This document shows positions 23,740 to 35,357 of a DNA stretch of 64,000 bases, piece by piece (the stretch's first letter is position 1; each line of letters starts with the position of its first letter). Below the pieces are notes generated by a model. It made no database searches. It saw only the letters and a list, made by a program, of their open reading frames with translations, and was not told the origin of the DNA. The translations under genes were made by a program, and so were the position numbers. The stretch comes from Dermanyssus gallinae (lineage: Eukaryota > Arthropoda > Arachnida > Mesostigmata > Dermanyssidae). The stretch spans positions 93,756 through 157,755 of the forward strand of contig QVRM01002381.1 in assembly GCA_003439945.1 (NCBI GenBank), in the 5' to 3' direction.

Positions 23740-23905
23740 CTCGAGGTAGTAGCATTTTTTCATTTCTAATCGTTTATGCAGTATATTACGCACGCCACCT
23801 ACTGAGATGCCTACGATCTCAGTTGTCTCACGCATCTCTAGTCGGCGATCTGCTATGGCGATATGATTAATGTTTTCAACAATGAAAAGCCTTTGTCAAC
23901 ACCTA
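23740..23905 (-). pseudogene. mariner transposase relic, amino-terminal HTH
   Basis: The minus-strand frame reads IVENINHIAIADRRLEM, then RETTEIVGISVGGVRNILHK and RLEMKK. This is the second helix-turn-helix region of mariner transposases (DRRL.VREI.E..GIS.G.V..IL...L.M.K). Its continuation is replaced by LINE sequence, and the carboxy-terminal half lies at 22250-22660. Confidence 0.75.
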
Positions 23906-24099
23906 CAATTCTCGCCCAGATTTGCTCCCGGTATTTCGCTACTACTAGTATTGCACCAAGCATTTTTTCGTCCTTCGTAGAAGTCCATATACGTATATGT
24001 TTGCACCAAGCAAGGTGAATTAGTGGCAAAGCCATTCCCTGGCATTCGGGAGGTCCTGGAGTCAAGACCTGAAGCGGCCACTTTTAAATTGGTTTTCAT

Positions 24100-25549
24100 T
24101 GTTTCCAATTTAGACAAGGTGAATGCCGGAGTGCATTATAATCGACCATGATCGAACAAACAAAAACGAGGAGCACAGATGTCTCCGGAAAAAATATGGT
24201 GCATTACTATCCAACTCCCATATCTCCTTTCTTTTGCATACGAACTGGGATTTCGGCTTCGAAAGAAGGGTAACGCGTATGGACGTAAGCGGTATAGAGG
24301 TAGGAGACCACCAACAAAGGAATTTGTCAAAGATGTAGTTACGACACTGTTCCCTTTTTTCGAAATCACCACACAGGTTCGTTTGCATTTCTCTTAAGAA
24401 CTTTCATGGATAGCTTCAGTTGTAGCCGGACGCTATCACCATTACCGGCCGACACGCTCAGCGCCGAAGCGTTTCTTAGCGATTGCCTCATTTATTATCA
24501 CTCGGGTTGCCTTTTTTTGTCAGTCGGCCCCGTTTTTGGTCCGTCGTTATTCTTTCTACTGATAAAGAATTATGCTGAAATGAGAATGAATAATGTTGTT
24601 CTTATTGATGATAATAATGATGATGATGATTTCATATTAATATACCCATCGTCCGTGTTTAGTAAAGAACGGCAGTTGAAAATTAAGTTCGATTAAATTA
24701 AATATCAATCAATCCACACACAAAACTAGATAGTCGACTCTTAGCAGAAAATTCACACTTCACACGTACAAAACATCATCTGTAAATGCACAACGAGGCG
24801 ACGATCAAGGACCACTAAAGATGCATTCGATTTGGATGCTCGAAGAACAAATTGCATAATTAGATTACACACATGCAGAGCCCGATACAGCGCGGGCAAA
24901 CCTTGCCAAGGTTTCGCGTGAAGGTGTGATGTGTCACGGATGGGGAGAAAATCCGTCACAGGAAGACATACATGCGACAGACATACTCCAAGTGGCTACT
25001 TATGACTCACAGGACGTGCAATGACGGTGTTTCTGCCTAACTATGCAGAGTAAATATGCAAGATTATGCTGCATTAGATTGTCTCAGTGGCCGAGCTGGC
25101 CGACGAGCGAGCTAACAATATTTAGTAGTAGGCAATTTGTTTACGATGAAGCACCAATGAAGCAATCAATGAATCAGTCAATAAAGCACCAATAAAGTAA
25201 TGAAGCACCAAGCAAAGTTAATTAAATGCCCTATGCTCTTTATTTTATGCGGCAATATGCATATCGAAGCAGAGTTATCACTAATTGCACAGTCGGCCAA
25301 ATAATAGTACGGCACCAGACCCCCCAACAACCGACCAAACAAAGACAAAACATAAAACCCGTCCAATATATCAACTGAAAACAAAGTATCAGGCCCTAGG
25401 TCAGACAACTAAGTTGCGGCAACGCGGAAGAAGAAGTGAGTGCAAAGCTCGCTTTTCAAAATGCCTTCAATTCGTTCAGGAGAGATTGTCCATATTCGTA
25501 GTGTAAGCTCGTCGTGTCGGTATTTTCAAGTTTGAATTTATATTTTGTT
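24100..25549. other. No gene recognised
   Basis: Short overlapping frames at 24123-24397 on both strands and at 24406-24696 show no family motif. The stretch may hold decayed transposon sequence upstream of the mariner and LINE relics, but I cannot show it. Confidence 0.4.
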
Positions 25550-26000
25550 TGGCAGATTCCCTTTTTCCACCTTTTAGAAAGATACTTCAGGTGCAATAAC
25601 CGTATGCATAGAGAAAGCGGTCAAGAGGAACTCAACCTGTCGAAGCTACTAACCGAAAACTTAGAAAGACAGCGAGAGCTTCCAGGCCTTATCGACACGA
25701 AGGAGCTTAACTCTAACTTAAATATAACGAGCCAAACCACCAACCCTGCTAGAATACAAGCGGTGTGGGGAGCCGGAATGTAAGTTTTTCAGCCTTTACC
25801 GGTGCGCTCGTGGATAATAACGTCGCGCGAATTTGTTCTGGCCTTCGTCTCGGCTCGAAGCCGGGTTCCCCTCACAGGTTCCACTGCGTCGCGAAAGTCC
25901 ACAACCGAGGAAGACATGGTTTATTCTGCCGCATGAGCTTAGAATGAGATCTAACGTATACCTGAGTCAACGGTGCCTTAGCTAAATCCGCCAAAATTCT
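25550..26000 (+). pseudogene. Relic of the RT plus restriction-like endonuclease LINE
   Basis: Frame 1 reads NPARIQAVWGAG at about 25740-25780. The next frame (25765-25947) reads ALVDNNVARICSGLRLGSKPG, then SPHRFHCV and NRGRHGLFCRMS. This matches the knuckle segment of the other relics in this window (ICVGIRLG..., then C...HG..C). The RT upstream and the endonuclease downstream are not recognisable. Confidence 0.6.
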
Positions 26001-29000
26001 AAAATGCCTGAGGGAACTGCTTAACCAATGTATCGGCATTCGAGACGCTTGGAGGTTCTGAGCCGCCGCAAATTTCTAGAAAGTAATGTAATCTGGCAGA
26101 AGAGTTATCTGTTTTACGTTTTATAAAACCTGTTTGTATTGGGACAAGTAGGGCGCCAAAGTGCCAATAAACTGCCAGATCTAAGTTGACAAATTGCCCC
26201 ACTGAGTCGACACTGAGTTTCGTGATTCAGGGCTCTAAAGTAGCGCGACCAATATTATTCCTGCGAGAATATTAATTGTGTGTTGATAATATGGTCACTT
26301 ACTACGCTACCTGAAAAGCGTCTTGTTTATGTTAATCAAAATATGTGTAAATGTGAAAATATGTATTTGTTTGTAATGGACGTGTTGTATGTTTTAATGG
26401 AGTTTTATAACTGGTTATAGGGCTTTGCGATATTGTTTCTTGACAAAATTGATAGAACTTGCGCTGACATTGAGAGATAGTGCAAATTTTAGTTAGATAA
26501 ACTGTCAATTACCGAAAACGAGGCGAAAACCAGTCGAAAAATGAGTGTTTATAACACCAAACGTTGTATGTTTGAATGTTTCATAGACAACATTGCAGTT
26601 ACCTGCAATGTCAAGTAAACGATATTATCTCTGTTTGTTCACGGATATAGGATGTGCGATTAGGATATATACACATATTTGAATAAATCGAAATTTAGCG
26701 TAAAACAGACTAGTTTCGATATGATATGCAGTAGACACTTGTTGAGGCTATAATTATGCAGAGCAGTTGGTTGGTGTCCCGCAAAAATCTGGCAGTTAAA
26801 TGTAACTTTATTAAGGATTATAATTGATAACTTTGTCTTAAAAAGCAAAGCTGTGGAAGAGGCGTATGGCGGAAATAGCTTAGTTACGTAGTGTTTATAA
26901 TAAAAAAATGAATCGGAGGTGGGGTATGCGGTGCTCATCGATTGCCGAGTCGCTCACACGTTTAGAGTGTATAGTTGTTACGTTCAACCTGTATATCTTG
27001 AATACAAAAACATTATATTGTAAAATATACTGATATACGTTTCACGTTTAAAACAATCAGATTGATCACATATACATTCTTCAAACTGATATTCAACCAA
27101 ACAAATTTCCATAATTGCAACAGTTGTTTTTCTACGTTCAATGCCAAGCGTTTTAATATATGCCTCTTTGTACGTTCACTAGATAATATCGACTAAATAA
27201 AGCTTAGTCTTCTAAACTTAAAATGATGTGTACCTCGTTGTTAGTACTTGACTATATTAACGCTCAATGCCCCCCGGCAGTGTGTGTGAAATCCTTGTTG
27301 GTTCAAAACTGTTCCTGCCCTATTACAAATCTATTGAAAAAGTGAACCTAGTTTCACAGATAGAAGAGTGCAAGTTACTGCCTGTCTATGTTTTCACACG
27401 AACAGTAAAGTCAGTACATGAAATACCATTCTAAGCTTATAAATTCAGTTCGCACCATTGCAGATTCACTGTTTATGTTGGCGCCCTTACACGCATAACG
27501 TTGAGGGAACCTGTAACTTGAGCGACCGGAGCACTGCGCTCAAATATCCTTATTTCCAGGAAAACCTTTTATGCCAGGGTACGTCTTGTTCGAGATTTTG
27601 TCTTCGCCTCGTTCAAGCCTGCACGATTATGCACCATTTAAAGTAGGCGTGACATGGACGCAGTCTGGCCAGTAGTCTACCTACCTGGCCAGCAAGCTAC
27701 AACTCAAGAGTTCTCCCGCATTCACCATACGCTTTCCCTAATGTGCACTGTGCAGGGCGACCATCTGCTTTCGGGCACAGAAGAGATTCGCGCGTACGAC
27801 GTTCCCGTGATAGAAACACCGAAAGCTCCCAGGAGCCCTTTGGCCTCTTGCATTGACTGAAAGGTAGCCAGCTGCGTAGGCGCTCGCTCGATATAAAAGT
27901 AGCATGCAGTGGATGGATGGACGTACGCAGAGTGAGGAATGAAGCCGATTCCCTAAAGGGTGAGTTTTCCCATCGAAAGGTGCAAACTGACTCTCGGCCT
28001 GCTGGCAAAAGGCAGATGGCAAACACCAATTGCGTGTGGCGCGCCCCACAGCTGGCGCCCTATGCACTACCACCACGCTCTGCCCTGGTAGTCGTTGCCG
28101 TGATCGCTGTGGTCGCGATTTACATCGACGTGGGTGCGTCCGCTCCTTTGAGACACTTACTTTTCGACATTCGAAAATTGACTCAGTGGCCAAGTACCTT
28201 TTTTTTTTCAGCAAGGAGAGGCTACGGCCGGCCCACTTGAGCGGTCTCGTTTGGGCCACCTTCAACTGGCCGTTCGACTGAGGCAAGAGCTTTTTCAGAG
28301 AAGTCTTGTGTTGCTACCCTCGTCGTGCCCCAAGCACCTGGCCACCCATTGTTACGACTGCTACTGCTGCTGCTGGTAAGATAAAAACGCCGAGCATGGG
28401 TGCTCCGGTGCTTGGCAAAGCCATGCGTAGCTAGCCAACCAAGCAGTTGCCGGGGACCCATTGCCGGGAACTCTGCGCGTTCCCGCCGAGGCGTCTGCGG
28501 CCTCGAAGACTCCAGTAACCGCTACAGTGGCCCACCTGTTGTAGCCAATCGGCTTAAGCGATCCTCCGAGGTGCCTGTCGCTTCGCTGCAGCCTTCTATC
28601 TATTTGCAATGTTAAGGACAACACTACTTCGGCTCTTACCGAATGGGCCACAGCAGCATCAGCTATCGTCGCTGCTGTTGCAGCTGCTGCTGCTGCTACT
28701 ACACTGCAGACGCGGTGTTCTGCGCGGCGACCCACCTTACGCGGCCAGACGGATTGAACTCCGACGTTCAGGCAGTTCGACGTGATCTATGTACTACGCC
28801 AGGGCTTGGCCACAGCTTTTCAGGTGCCCAACGGTTAACTAAGTAGGGTATTCGCCATTATTATTGAAGGCACGCCTGGGCAAAGAAGGGGGAGAACAGG
28901 CGCGATGCAGAGGCTCCCTCACACAGAGATTACTGGAGGGGCGTCGCTTTTCGGACGTGTCGTACAATGCCGCGCGTATTGGTTGCCCCACTGGCACCCT

Positions 29001-29879
29001 ATTTGAACGCCCACGCTGACGGCACCTGCAATGGACAGCCACGAGCAGGTGACCTCGTCGGGCCACAAGCTAACGGCAAGGCCAGCGGTCGAAAAGGAGA
29101 AGTCAAGAGAATAGCGGTGAAGCTAATCTGAAATTCAAAGCCAAAAGCAACGCCGTGGTCGAGGAACATCGACCGAGTGGCCGCCCGAGGGAGACGGGAA
29201 GAGAGCGAAACAGACATACAGAAAGACATACAGGCGTAACGAAAGCGAATAGAAGACAAGGCTGTCGGTGAAAGACGGCAGCCACTCGTTGCAAAACGCC
29301 TACAGGATGAACTTACCTTGATCAGAGCTTTGTGGCAGAATAAATTGTCTTCTTTTTGGAGAGTGAGTTTCTTTTTTCCCATTTGAGTTTATTTATGCGT
29401 GTGAACATCCCGTAAGTTTCCTTCTATATCAGAAGTATCTCGTCGTTGAGTGCTTGTGTTTACCTCAACGTAACGGTAACGCCGCTCGCCCTAAATCAAC
29501 GGTATGTGCTTCTCAAGCAACACAAAACAGTAAGAGAATATGGAAACAGCGCATTCCAACGGATTCATTCCAACAGACCTACACCAAGGAGTATGTCGGC
29601 AGGGTTTCACTCGGTTTGCCCGGAGGAGCCGTAAACGGCCCAGTCGTTTGCTAGAATCTAAGCGCATACCTCATTTGGCAGTCGGTATCGATGGGAGCCG
29701 GATCGGCGTGAGTTCATCCTGCGAGGCCCTCAAAATGGACGGGCTGTCTGCGAATTCAAGCTGACGAAAGAACGAAAGTTTAGTCTCGAGTGGTGGAACC
29801 AGCAGCTGCGCTGTTACTGTGTGCCACTACAAGAGACCACTACCAGCTACCGCTTCGACTACTGACGACTCCAAGCAGT
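26001..29879. other. Intergenic, partly GC-rich, no gene assigned
   Basis: From 26000 to 27400 the sequence is AT-rich with no credible frame. From 27650 to 29400 it is more GC-rich with overlapping open frames on both strands, the longest at 27738-28286 (-) and 27917-28240 (+). The plus frame has a hydrophobic stretch (ALVVVAVIAVVAIYI), but I recognise no domain and no clear splice sites, so I do not call a gene. Confidence 0.35.
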
Positions 29880-30008
29880 AGAATTTATCATCTATTTTCA
29901 ATGAGCATCGCTTAAAGTCAATTTGATCAATAACAGGGATCGAACCGATAACAAACATGCGTAGCACTAGCCCTCTAGACCGCGAAGCCACTTGCTGGTA
30001 CGACCCGG
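29880..30008 (-). repeat. tRNA-derived SINE family 2, copy 1
   Basis: Read on the minus strand it has a tRNA-like head (GTGGCTTCGCGGTCTAGAGG) and a perfect box B GGTTCGATCCC (29936-29946 reversed). About 60 bases including GCGATGCTCATTGAAAATAG then follow, and these recur downstream of box B at 54294. I could not identify target-site duplications. Confidence 0.65.
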
Positions 30009-30689
30009 ATTACCTGTCTTTTTTGCCAAGTTTGGATTGACTTCCAAAGCTACAAAGTTATAGCTACTAGCTATTTTATTCTTCCTTCCGATTCCCTCAT
30101 AGCTGATACGTTCACCTCTATTTCTTCTCCTGTTGCCTTCAACTCACTTGTTCCTCGATCTCCAACCCAGTGTTCAGCCGTGTGTACGGTTCTTGAGATT
30201 ATTCTTGCCGACCCTAGTTCTTCCAGATGAATGAGGCGGTCGGTTTGGTCTTTCTTCTCATTCGCGAGATGGAGAGCACCTGTTGCCGGAGTAGTAAGTC
30301 GCTATGCAATGGAAAAATGGACCCGTGTTTTTTAAAGAAAGGGCCTTCTTGTTTCTTCTCATCCTTGATTATGTACACGTGTGTGAGTGTATCCAATTAG
30401 ATAAGTGGGTAATCGTGTGCGTCAAGTTTTCCCGATCAGCTACGTGTACATAGATGTGTTTGTAATACATCGTGGAAGCTTAAGCGCCTTGACCAAGGAC
30501 ACGCGTGCGGCAAGTGCCAACATCATAAACCGTTGTTACTGCAGGTTAGTCAGCGAGTTTATTTTTGCCCGCGGAAACGTGTACTACTATATATAAGTGG
30601 ACTAACCGCTTTTATTGAATATTCAGTGTAATAGATATCACATAGAATAGTTAATAAACCATTTCACAACGTTGACCTTTTTCTACGTC
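30009..30689. other. No gene recognised
   Basis: Mixed-composition spacer between the family 2 SINE and the next LINE relic. I see no motif. Confidence 0.4.
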
Positions 30690-32280
30690 GGTTAAGGATA
30701 TTTGCTATGCGACTGGATCATTTTCAGAGAGCTCCGGAGCGCCGGCCTGGATTTAATCAGGCCTCGACTCCTGCAGGACCTTCTCTCATTGAATCTCGGC
30801 TGTATATTCGACAGGCTTGGTCTAAATGGAGAGCTCCGCACCCAACACTGTGTCCCCTAGTGGAGCGAAGTTGTCCACATCGAAGAAATAAGGGTTCGCG
30901 CTACCAGCCCTTTTATAGATTCTCAGCTCGATCCCTCCGTACTATTTAAACTTTCTTTAAGAACGCGTTTAACGCCGTCAGGAGGGATCACTTATTGAGA
31001 GTGGCTGGAGATGAGACCATTTATCACTAAGTTTTGGCCAATTGGCCTACGATGATCCATCATACTTGATCTTACCCTCGACACCGCTCACCTCGGCTGT
31101 AAGGGTTCAACAGGGCTACCCTCTCCTCTGTTTTGTCTTGCCGTTAAGAACCTGGTCAACTCTCTCGAGAGTCCATTTAACTTTTGGTATTTGAACGACG
31201 AGGTCAATGAAGGTAACATTAGTATGCTCTGCGAGGATTTAGAGATAATATTAAGATTCGGGTTGCCACGTAACAGGCGTCTGGATTTTCTGGAGTGCTC
31301 CTGTTTTCTCGCCACCTTGTCGAGCCCGATGGCGAGGTGCATTTGCGTGCGCGTTTCGACCGGAGGTGCACGGTTCGATCTCCGCGGTTGCACATTTGTA
31401 TTTATGGAGTCAATCTTACGAAGCTATGCAAAAAAAATTCCGTGGACGTTAAATGTTGGCTGAATGTCAGCCCTGAAAAGTTTTTGAAGTCGAACGAGAG
31501 AGAGAGCAAAGCTCGAGATCGGTTTAATGGTTGGTGTAAACCTTCCCCAGCAGGGTGCTCACCAGGGATTGTACCTTCTACGTTTATGCTTTTTTGCGTC
31601 AATGATAAACTACCAGGGGGATCAGCTGCTCAGCCTTCTCAGCCTTAGAAGTCCTTAAGGAATCAAAACTTAACCAGAGGTTTCGAGACGACCTCCTAGT
31701 TCAGGCATCCTTAACGACAGCTAGAGGTAGACTGGGATCTATTTTTTCTAAAAGCAGTTTCTTTTTCAGTTGCAGCACATATCGCATCCTTGCATTTGGC
31801 GACCAGTGGCCTTAAGTCCGTCTTGGACCCCCGGGCAATCGCTAGCTTCCGATCTACGCTGAAGCATACTTAGGGCGACGCGGAAATCCCTCCTCATCAG
31901 CGCGCGTGGCCAGAACTGACAAACGACGTTCGATGTAGCGGCTTATGGGGCCGGACAACTTCAGCCGCTGACAGAGCGAGGTTACAGGCAGTTTCCTCGC
32001 CGAGGGCAGGTGTAGTCAGAGACGATGGGAAGAGACTTGATGGCATGACCCCGAGCCCCTTAAAGCGAGGGCCAAATGCTGGTGTGGGAAGCGACCGTAA
32101 CTCTTTAGCCCTCAATGGTTGGTACGAGCGCAGCTCGCCCGGGACACGTGGTAGTCCTCGCAGAAGCAGCCAGGTGCAGAATGTATTCAAGTCAACCCTA
32201 ACTTGTTCCCACCTCTTGCGTTTGACACACTGGGGGTCTGGTTTGCTTACGAAGAAATTGTTAAACAATATTAAGAGAAT
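30690..32280 (+). pseudogene. RT plus restriction-like endonuclease LINE relic, split by a SINE
   Basis: Successive shifted frames follow one polyprotein. They are FKNAFNAVRRDHLLRVAGDE near 30960-31010 (RT motif A region), VQQGYPLL near 31110 (the RT VQQGDPL block), and NSLESPFNFWYLNDEVNEGN near 31150-31210 (YLDD catalytic block, here YLND). After the SINE at 31318-31480, LLSALEVLKESKL resumes near 31626. Further on are RVARTDKRR, then RDDGKRLDGMT near 32020-32045 and, one frame over, a degenerate LVWEATVT near 32080. The order RT, then (R)PDG..WDATV, matches the relic at 8880-10250. It is dead through shifts, stops and the insertion. Confidence 0.7.
31318..31480 (+). repeat. tRNA-derived SINE family 1, copy 1
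   Basis: Starts with GTCGAGCCCGATGGCGAGG (box A region) and has box B GGTTCGATCTC near 31373. It ends in the tail CGTGGACGTTAAATGTTGGC followed by the hairpin GGCTGA-ATG-TCAGCC at 31458-31472. It interrupts the LINE relic around it. I see no clear target-site duplication. Confidence 0.85.
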
Positions 32281-32838
32281 ATAGGCGCTTGCTACAGAAT
32301 GTAAGAGGGTCGGCGAGTATTTACTGCAACACCTGCTATTAGATGTTCGGAGGAGGAATCCCGCCTCGGTGAAAGGGTACCGTGGCCAGATGGACCAGCC
32401 AAAGCCTGGAACTAATGCTTTGAGTTATTTTTCGAGCAAGCCGTGCACACGTTCTAACATCGCAAATGTATCTTTCATCGCAAATGTATGTCTCAGAGTA
32501 AAAGTGAAGTTTCAAGGTATGTGAGATCGAGTTGCAGGACCGGCATAGCTTTACAAAATGTGCGAATACGAAAGAATCAGTTACCTTGTCGATGAAGAAA
32601 TGTTGCTTCTCTTGGGTCCGTTTCTAGGCACGTTGGCTGAGAAGCGAAATAGTCGTATAGAAGAGAAATCGCACAAGTTGAGATTCTTAATGTTTCACGT
32701 TTCTGTTTTCATTTTACGATGATTCACATCGCTCAAAAACACATTAATGCACATACGTGTTCTATGGCCATCGTTTTGGTATATGACCTATGGCGCTACT
32801 ATCTGTAGTTGCAAGGTAACTAAGGTTGCTAAACGGGC

Positions 32839-33183
32839 GGCGAGTTGACACACCACGTGACTCAAGTGCTCACAGGGCATGGCAACTTCGAGAGTTACCG
32901 CTTTCGAATAGGGAAAGCAGATACGCCAATCTGCAAGCACTGTGAAGGAACAACGGAGGACACGCCAGAACACACAATATTGCTGTGCCCGGCGTGGGCT
33001 CCATTACGCAAGGACTTAACCACAGCAAGTGACGGCAGTCTTAAGAAGCTGGCACACCTTCTTATGAACTCACGTGATGACTGGAATCTTATAGGTCGTA
33101 CAATCGAACGTATTATGCACGCCAAAGAAGAGAAGAATCGTTTTTACTTGACAAGGCCCAGTGAGGCACTCCAGGGCAGCTAA
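32839..33183 (+). CDS. Carboxy-terminal fragment of an R1-like LINE polyprotein
   Basis: An open frame of 114 residues, in frame from the first base of the insertion: GELTHHVTQVLTGHGNFESY, then RIGKADTPICKHC and a CCHC knuckle (C-x2-C-x8-H-x4-C, ending EHTILLC). R1-clade and related LINE ORF2 proteins end with this VLTGHG.F..Y..RIGKA plus knuckle arrangement. The endonuclease and RT were lost by 5' truncation, so this fragment has no start codon of its own and is not expected to act. Confidence 0.85.
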   Translation, partial: GELTHHVTQVLTGHGNFESYRFRIGKADTPICKHCEGTTEDTPEHTILLCPAWAPLRKDLTTASDGSLKKLAHLLMNSRDDWNLIGRTIERIMHAKEEKNRFYLTRPSEALQGS

Positions 33184-33381
33184 GATAAGGACGCTACTAT
33201 TCACCCCCCTCAATTTTTTGAAGTATTGCTTGCGCAGTTCCCAGTTGAGTGTGGTGATGGGGACATGACTGGTTTTTAGTAGGTTGGAGCCCTACACTAC
33301 CGGCCCACATTTGCAGCTGAGCTTTCCTGCCGTGATGTCCGTGTGTGCAAACCGCATTTTCCAGTTAGTCCATAAAAAAAA
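32839..33381 (+). mobile_element. Young 5'-truncated R1-like LINE insertion
   Basis: A 543-bp insert ends in an A-rich tail (CCATAAAAAAAA) and is flanked by a perfect 13-bp target-site duplication TTGCTAAACGGGC (32826-32838 and 33382-33394). It begins inside the coding region and includes about 195 bases of 3' untranslated sequence. The intact duplication and open frame indicate a recent event. Confidence 0.92.
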
Positions 33382-33394
33382 TTGCTAAACGGGC

Positions 33395-35026
33395 ATATCG
33401 AAATAGAGCGCACGAATACATGCTAGTATCTGAACCTGCGCCATAAAAATGAATCACTCGTCCTACTTCTAGAAGCACATACACCTATTTATTATCTTGC
33501 AATAACTACTCGAAAGTGCGTCCGCGAGCCTTTAGACACATTCGGTCGCGCTTGCTGAGTTTTTCCTGCACACATTCAAATATGCCAGAATATGACTCTT
33601 GTTAGATGTTTCTCTCTTTAGAGGCTTTACCCTGCGATTAATCGAATCTTTTCGAGAATTGCGTAGATAAGCATTCTAGAGTTGCGTTGGAAGCTCAAGT
33701 AGGCAGATTTTTCACCCAGGTTGGACCTGTGGTGGTTTTGCTGCGAGATTCAGCTGATTTGTTTCGTACGAGCTTTTCGACTTAAAGTGTTGGGGTTCCC
33801 ATTTCACCGCCTGCAGCTACGTCTCCTTTCTCAGCCTCGCATTCTAGAGGTCAACGGCGATTTGCGGTTAGTGTTGCTTCAAGTCTGTATTCTGAGTCTT
33901 AAATATGCAAACATTATGGTCTGATCCCCGGTATACGATTTCCTAACTTCGTTGTCATACAATCATCTGTTCTACTATTTTAAATTATTTTCTGCTGCAC
34001 ACGAGACAGCCCAGAGTGACGTAATTTATTGCATATCGTCCCTGGCACGTATCTGTTACGCCCATTAATCAATTGTGTTCATTGATTGTCTTCGATAGGG
34101 CTCCTCGCTATCTGTTGGCAAAACCATTTTAGCTTGCTGGTGTCGAAGGCTCCTTTCTGATCCCTATCTCCAGTTTTTTTTGCCCTGGATGTGCTGCTGG
34201 CTCAATACAAGACAGGTGATTTCGAGGTGAAGGAAAATGTGTATTTTTTGACGGCGAAACGCATTGAGCCAGCTGTGCCTCGTTTGCTCTCGCCAATTTT
34301 TCGCCAATGTACGGCAGAAGCATCCGAGGCAACTACTGGTGGTGACGTACGTGACGACATTTGGATTTTTGCTCATCGTGGTATTGGTACCGCGTCACTT
34401 AGCGTCACTGATATGATCCAGATAAATTATATTATTATAAACTAATTACACGGCAGACCAAGGCCGTGGCTTGTTCGGTCGTCGAGCTTTATTGGCTGTT
34501 GTTGAGATTCTATATTAATACGTACACCGCGTATTTTGCACTCACACTTCATTTTACGAGAATAACATCAACGGTGTGCATATCGATGAAACAGTGCGGC
34601 CGGCGGTACTGGCCTCTGTCTATAGCGAGATCGACTGTTTAAGCCTGTCTGTCAAACCAGCTGTCACCATCCGTAAGGATAAGTTGCGTTTTTGTTGTTA
34701 ACGATATTTATAGGCGTATAGGCTGGATCCAGTGTGGACGCCTCAAACCCCCTGTGGTCAAATTCTGAGCGCATATATGGTGCTTGACGATGCATGCAAG
34801 ACGCAATTTTGTCTGCTAAGCTATACGACCAATGAGATGCTATGTACACGACACTTTTGGCGCGTGTTTTAGAAGTAGAGTTATCGAGATAATAGATAAA
34901 GATGACAATGACACGTAATCATTACGTTACGTGCACGTCTGACATTAGTTTTCATTAGAAGTATTTGCTTTCTTTGACAAGTATCCTAGTATTTTGCTCC
35001 CAGCACTAAGTTAATCACGAATTAGC
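33395..35026. other. No gene recognised
   Basis: An open frame at 34191-34445 (+) has ordinary composition but no motif I know. The rest is non-coding in appearance. Confidence 0.4.
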
Positions 35027-35041
35027 ACACATCTTGTACCT

Positions 35042-35216
35042 AAGTTTTCGGGCTGACCCTCAGCCAAGATTTAACGTCCACGGAACTGTTTTTCACATTG
35101 CTTCATAGACGGACCCCCATAAATATAAATGTGCAGCGGTGGGGTTCGTACCCGCGCACCTATGTGTCTCCTCCGGTTGCGAGGCGGAGACTTAATCCAC
35201 CACGCCACCGGGCTCG
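35042..35216 (-). repeat. tRNA-derived SINE family 1, copy 2, with TSD
   Basis: Flanked by a perfect 15-bp direct repeat ACACATCTTGTACCT (35027-35041 and 35217-35231). On the minus strand it reads CGAGCCCGGTGGCGTGGTGG, then GCCTCGCAACCGGAGGAG, box B GGTACGAACCC, the middle segment, GGACGTTAAATCTTGGCTGA and the hairpin GGCTGA-GGG-TCAGCC, ending CCCGAAAACTT. There is no long poly(A) tail. Confidence 0.93.
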
Positions 35217-35318
35217 ACACATCTTGTACCTGGCACTTTACAAGTTGTTGGTGCACCTTCTTTCTCAAGCGACTTTCAAGACGTTTACCTAAACGTTTGT
35301 TGTTTAAATACTCATTTT

Positions 35319-35322
<4 letters not shown>

Positions 35323-35353
<31 letters not shown>
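35323..35353. repeat. (TA)n microsatellite
   Basis: An uninterrupted TA array. Confidence 0.95.

Positions 35354-35357
<4 letters not shown>

Noticed and set aside
27738..28286. 182-residue minus-strand frame in GC-rich DNA
   Set aside because: No motif, no signal or domain, and a competing open frame on the other strand; GC-rich DNA gives long chance frames.
34191..34445. 84-residue plus-strand frame
   Set aside because: Ordinary composition but no motif, no splice sites or neighbours to support it.
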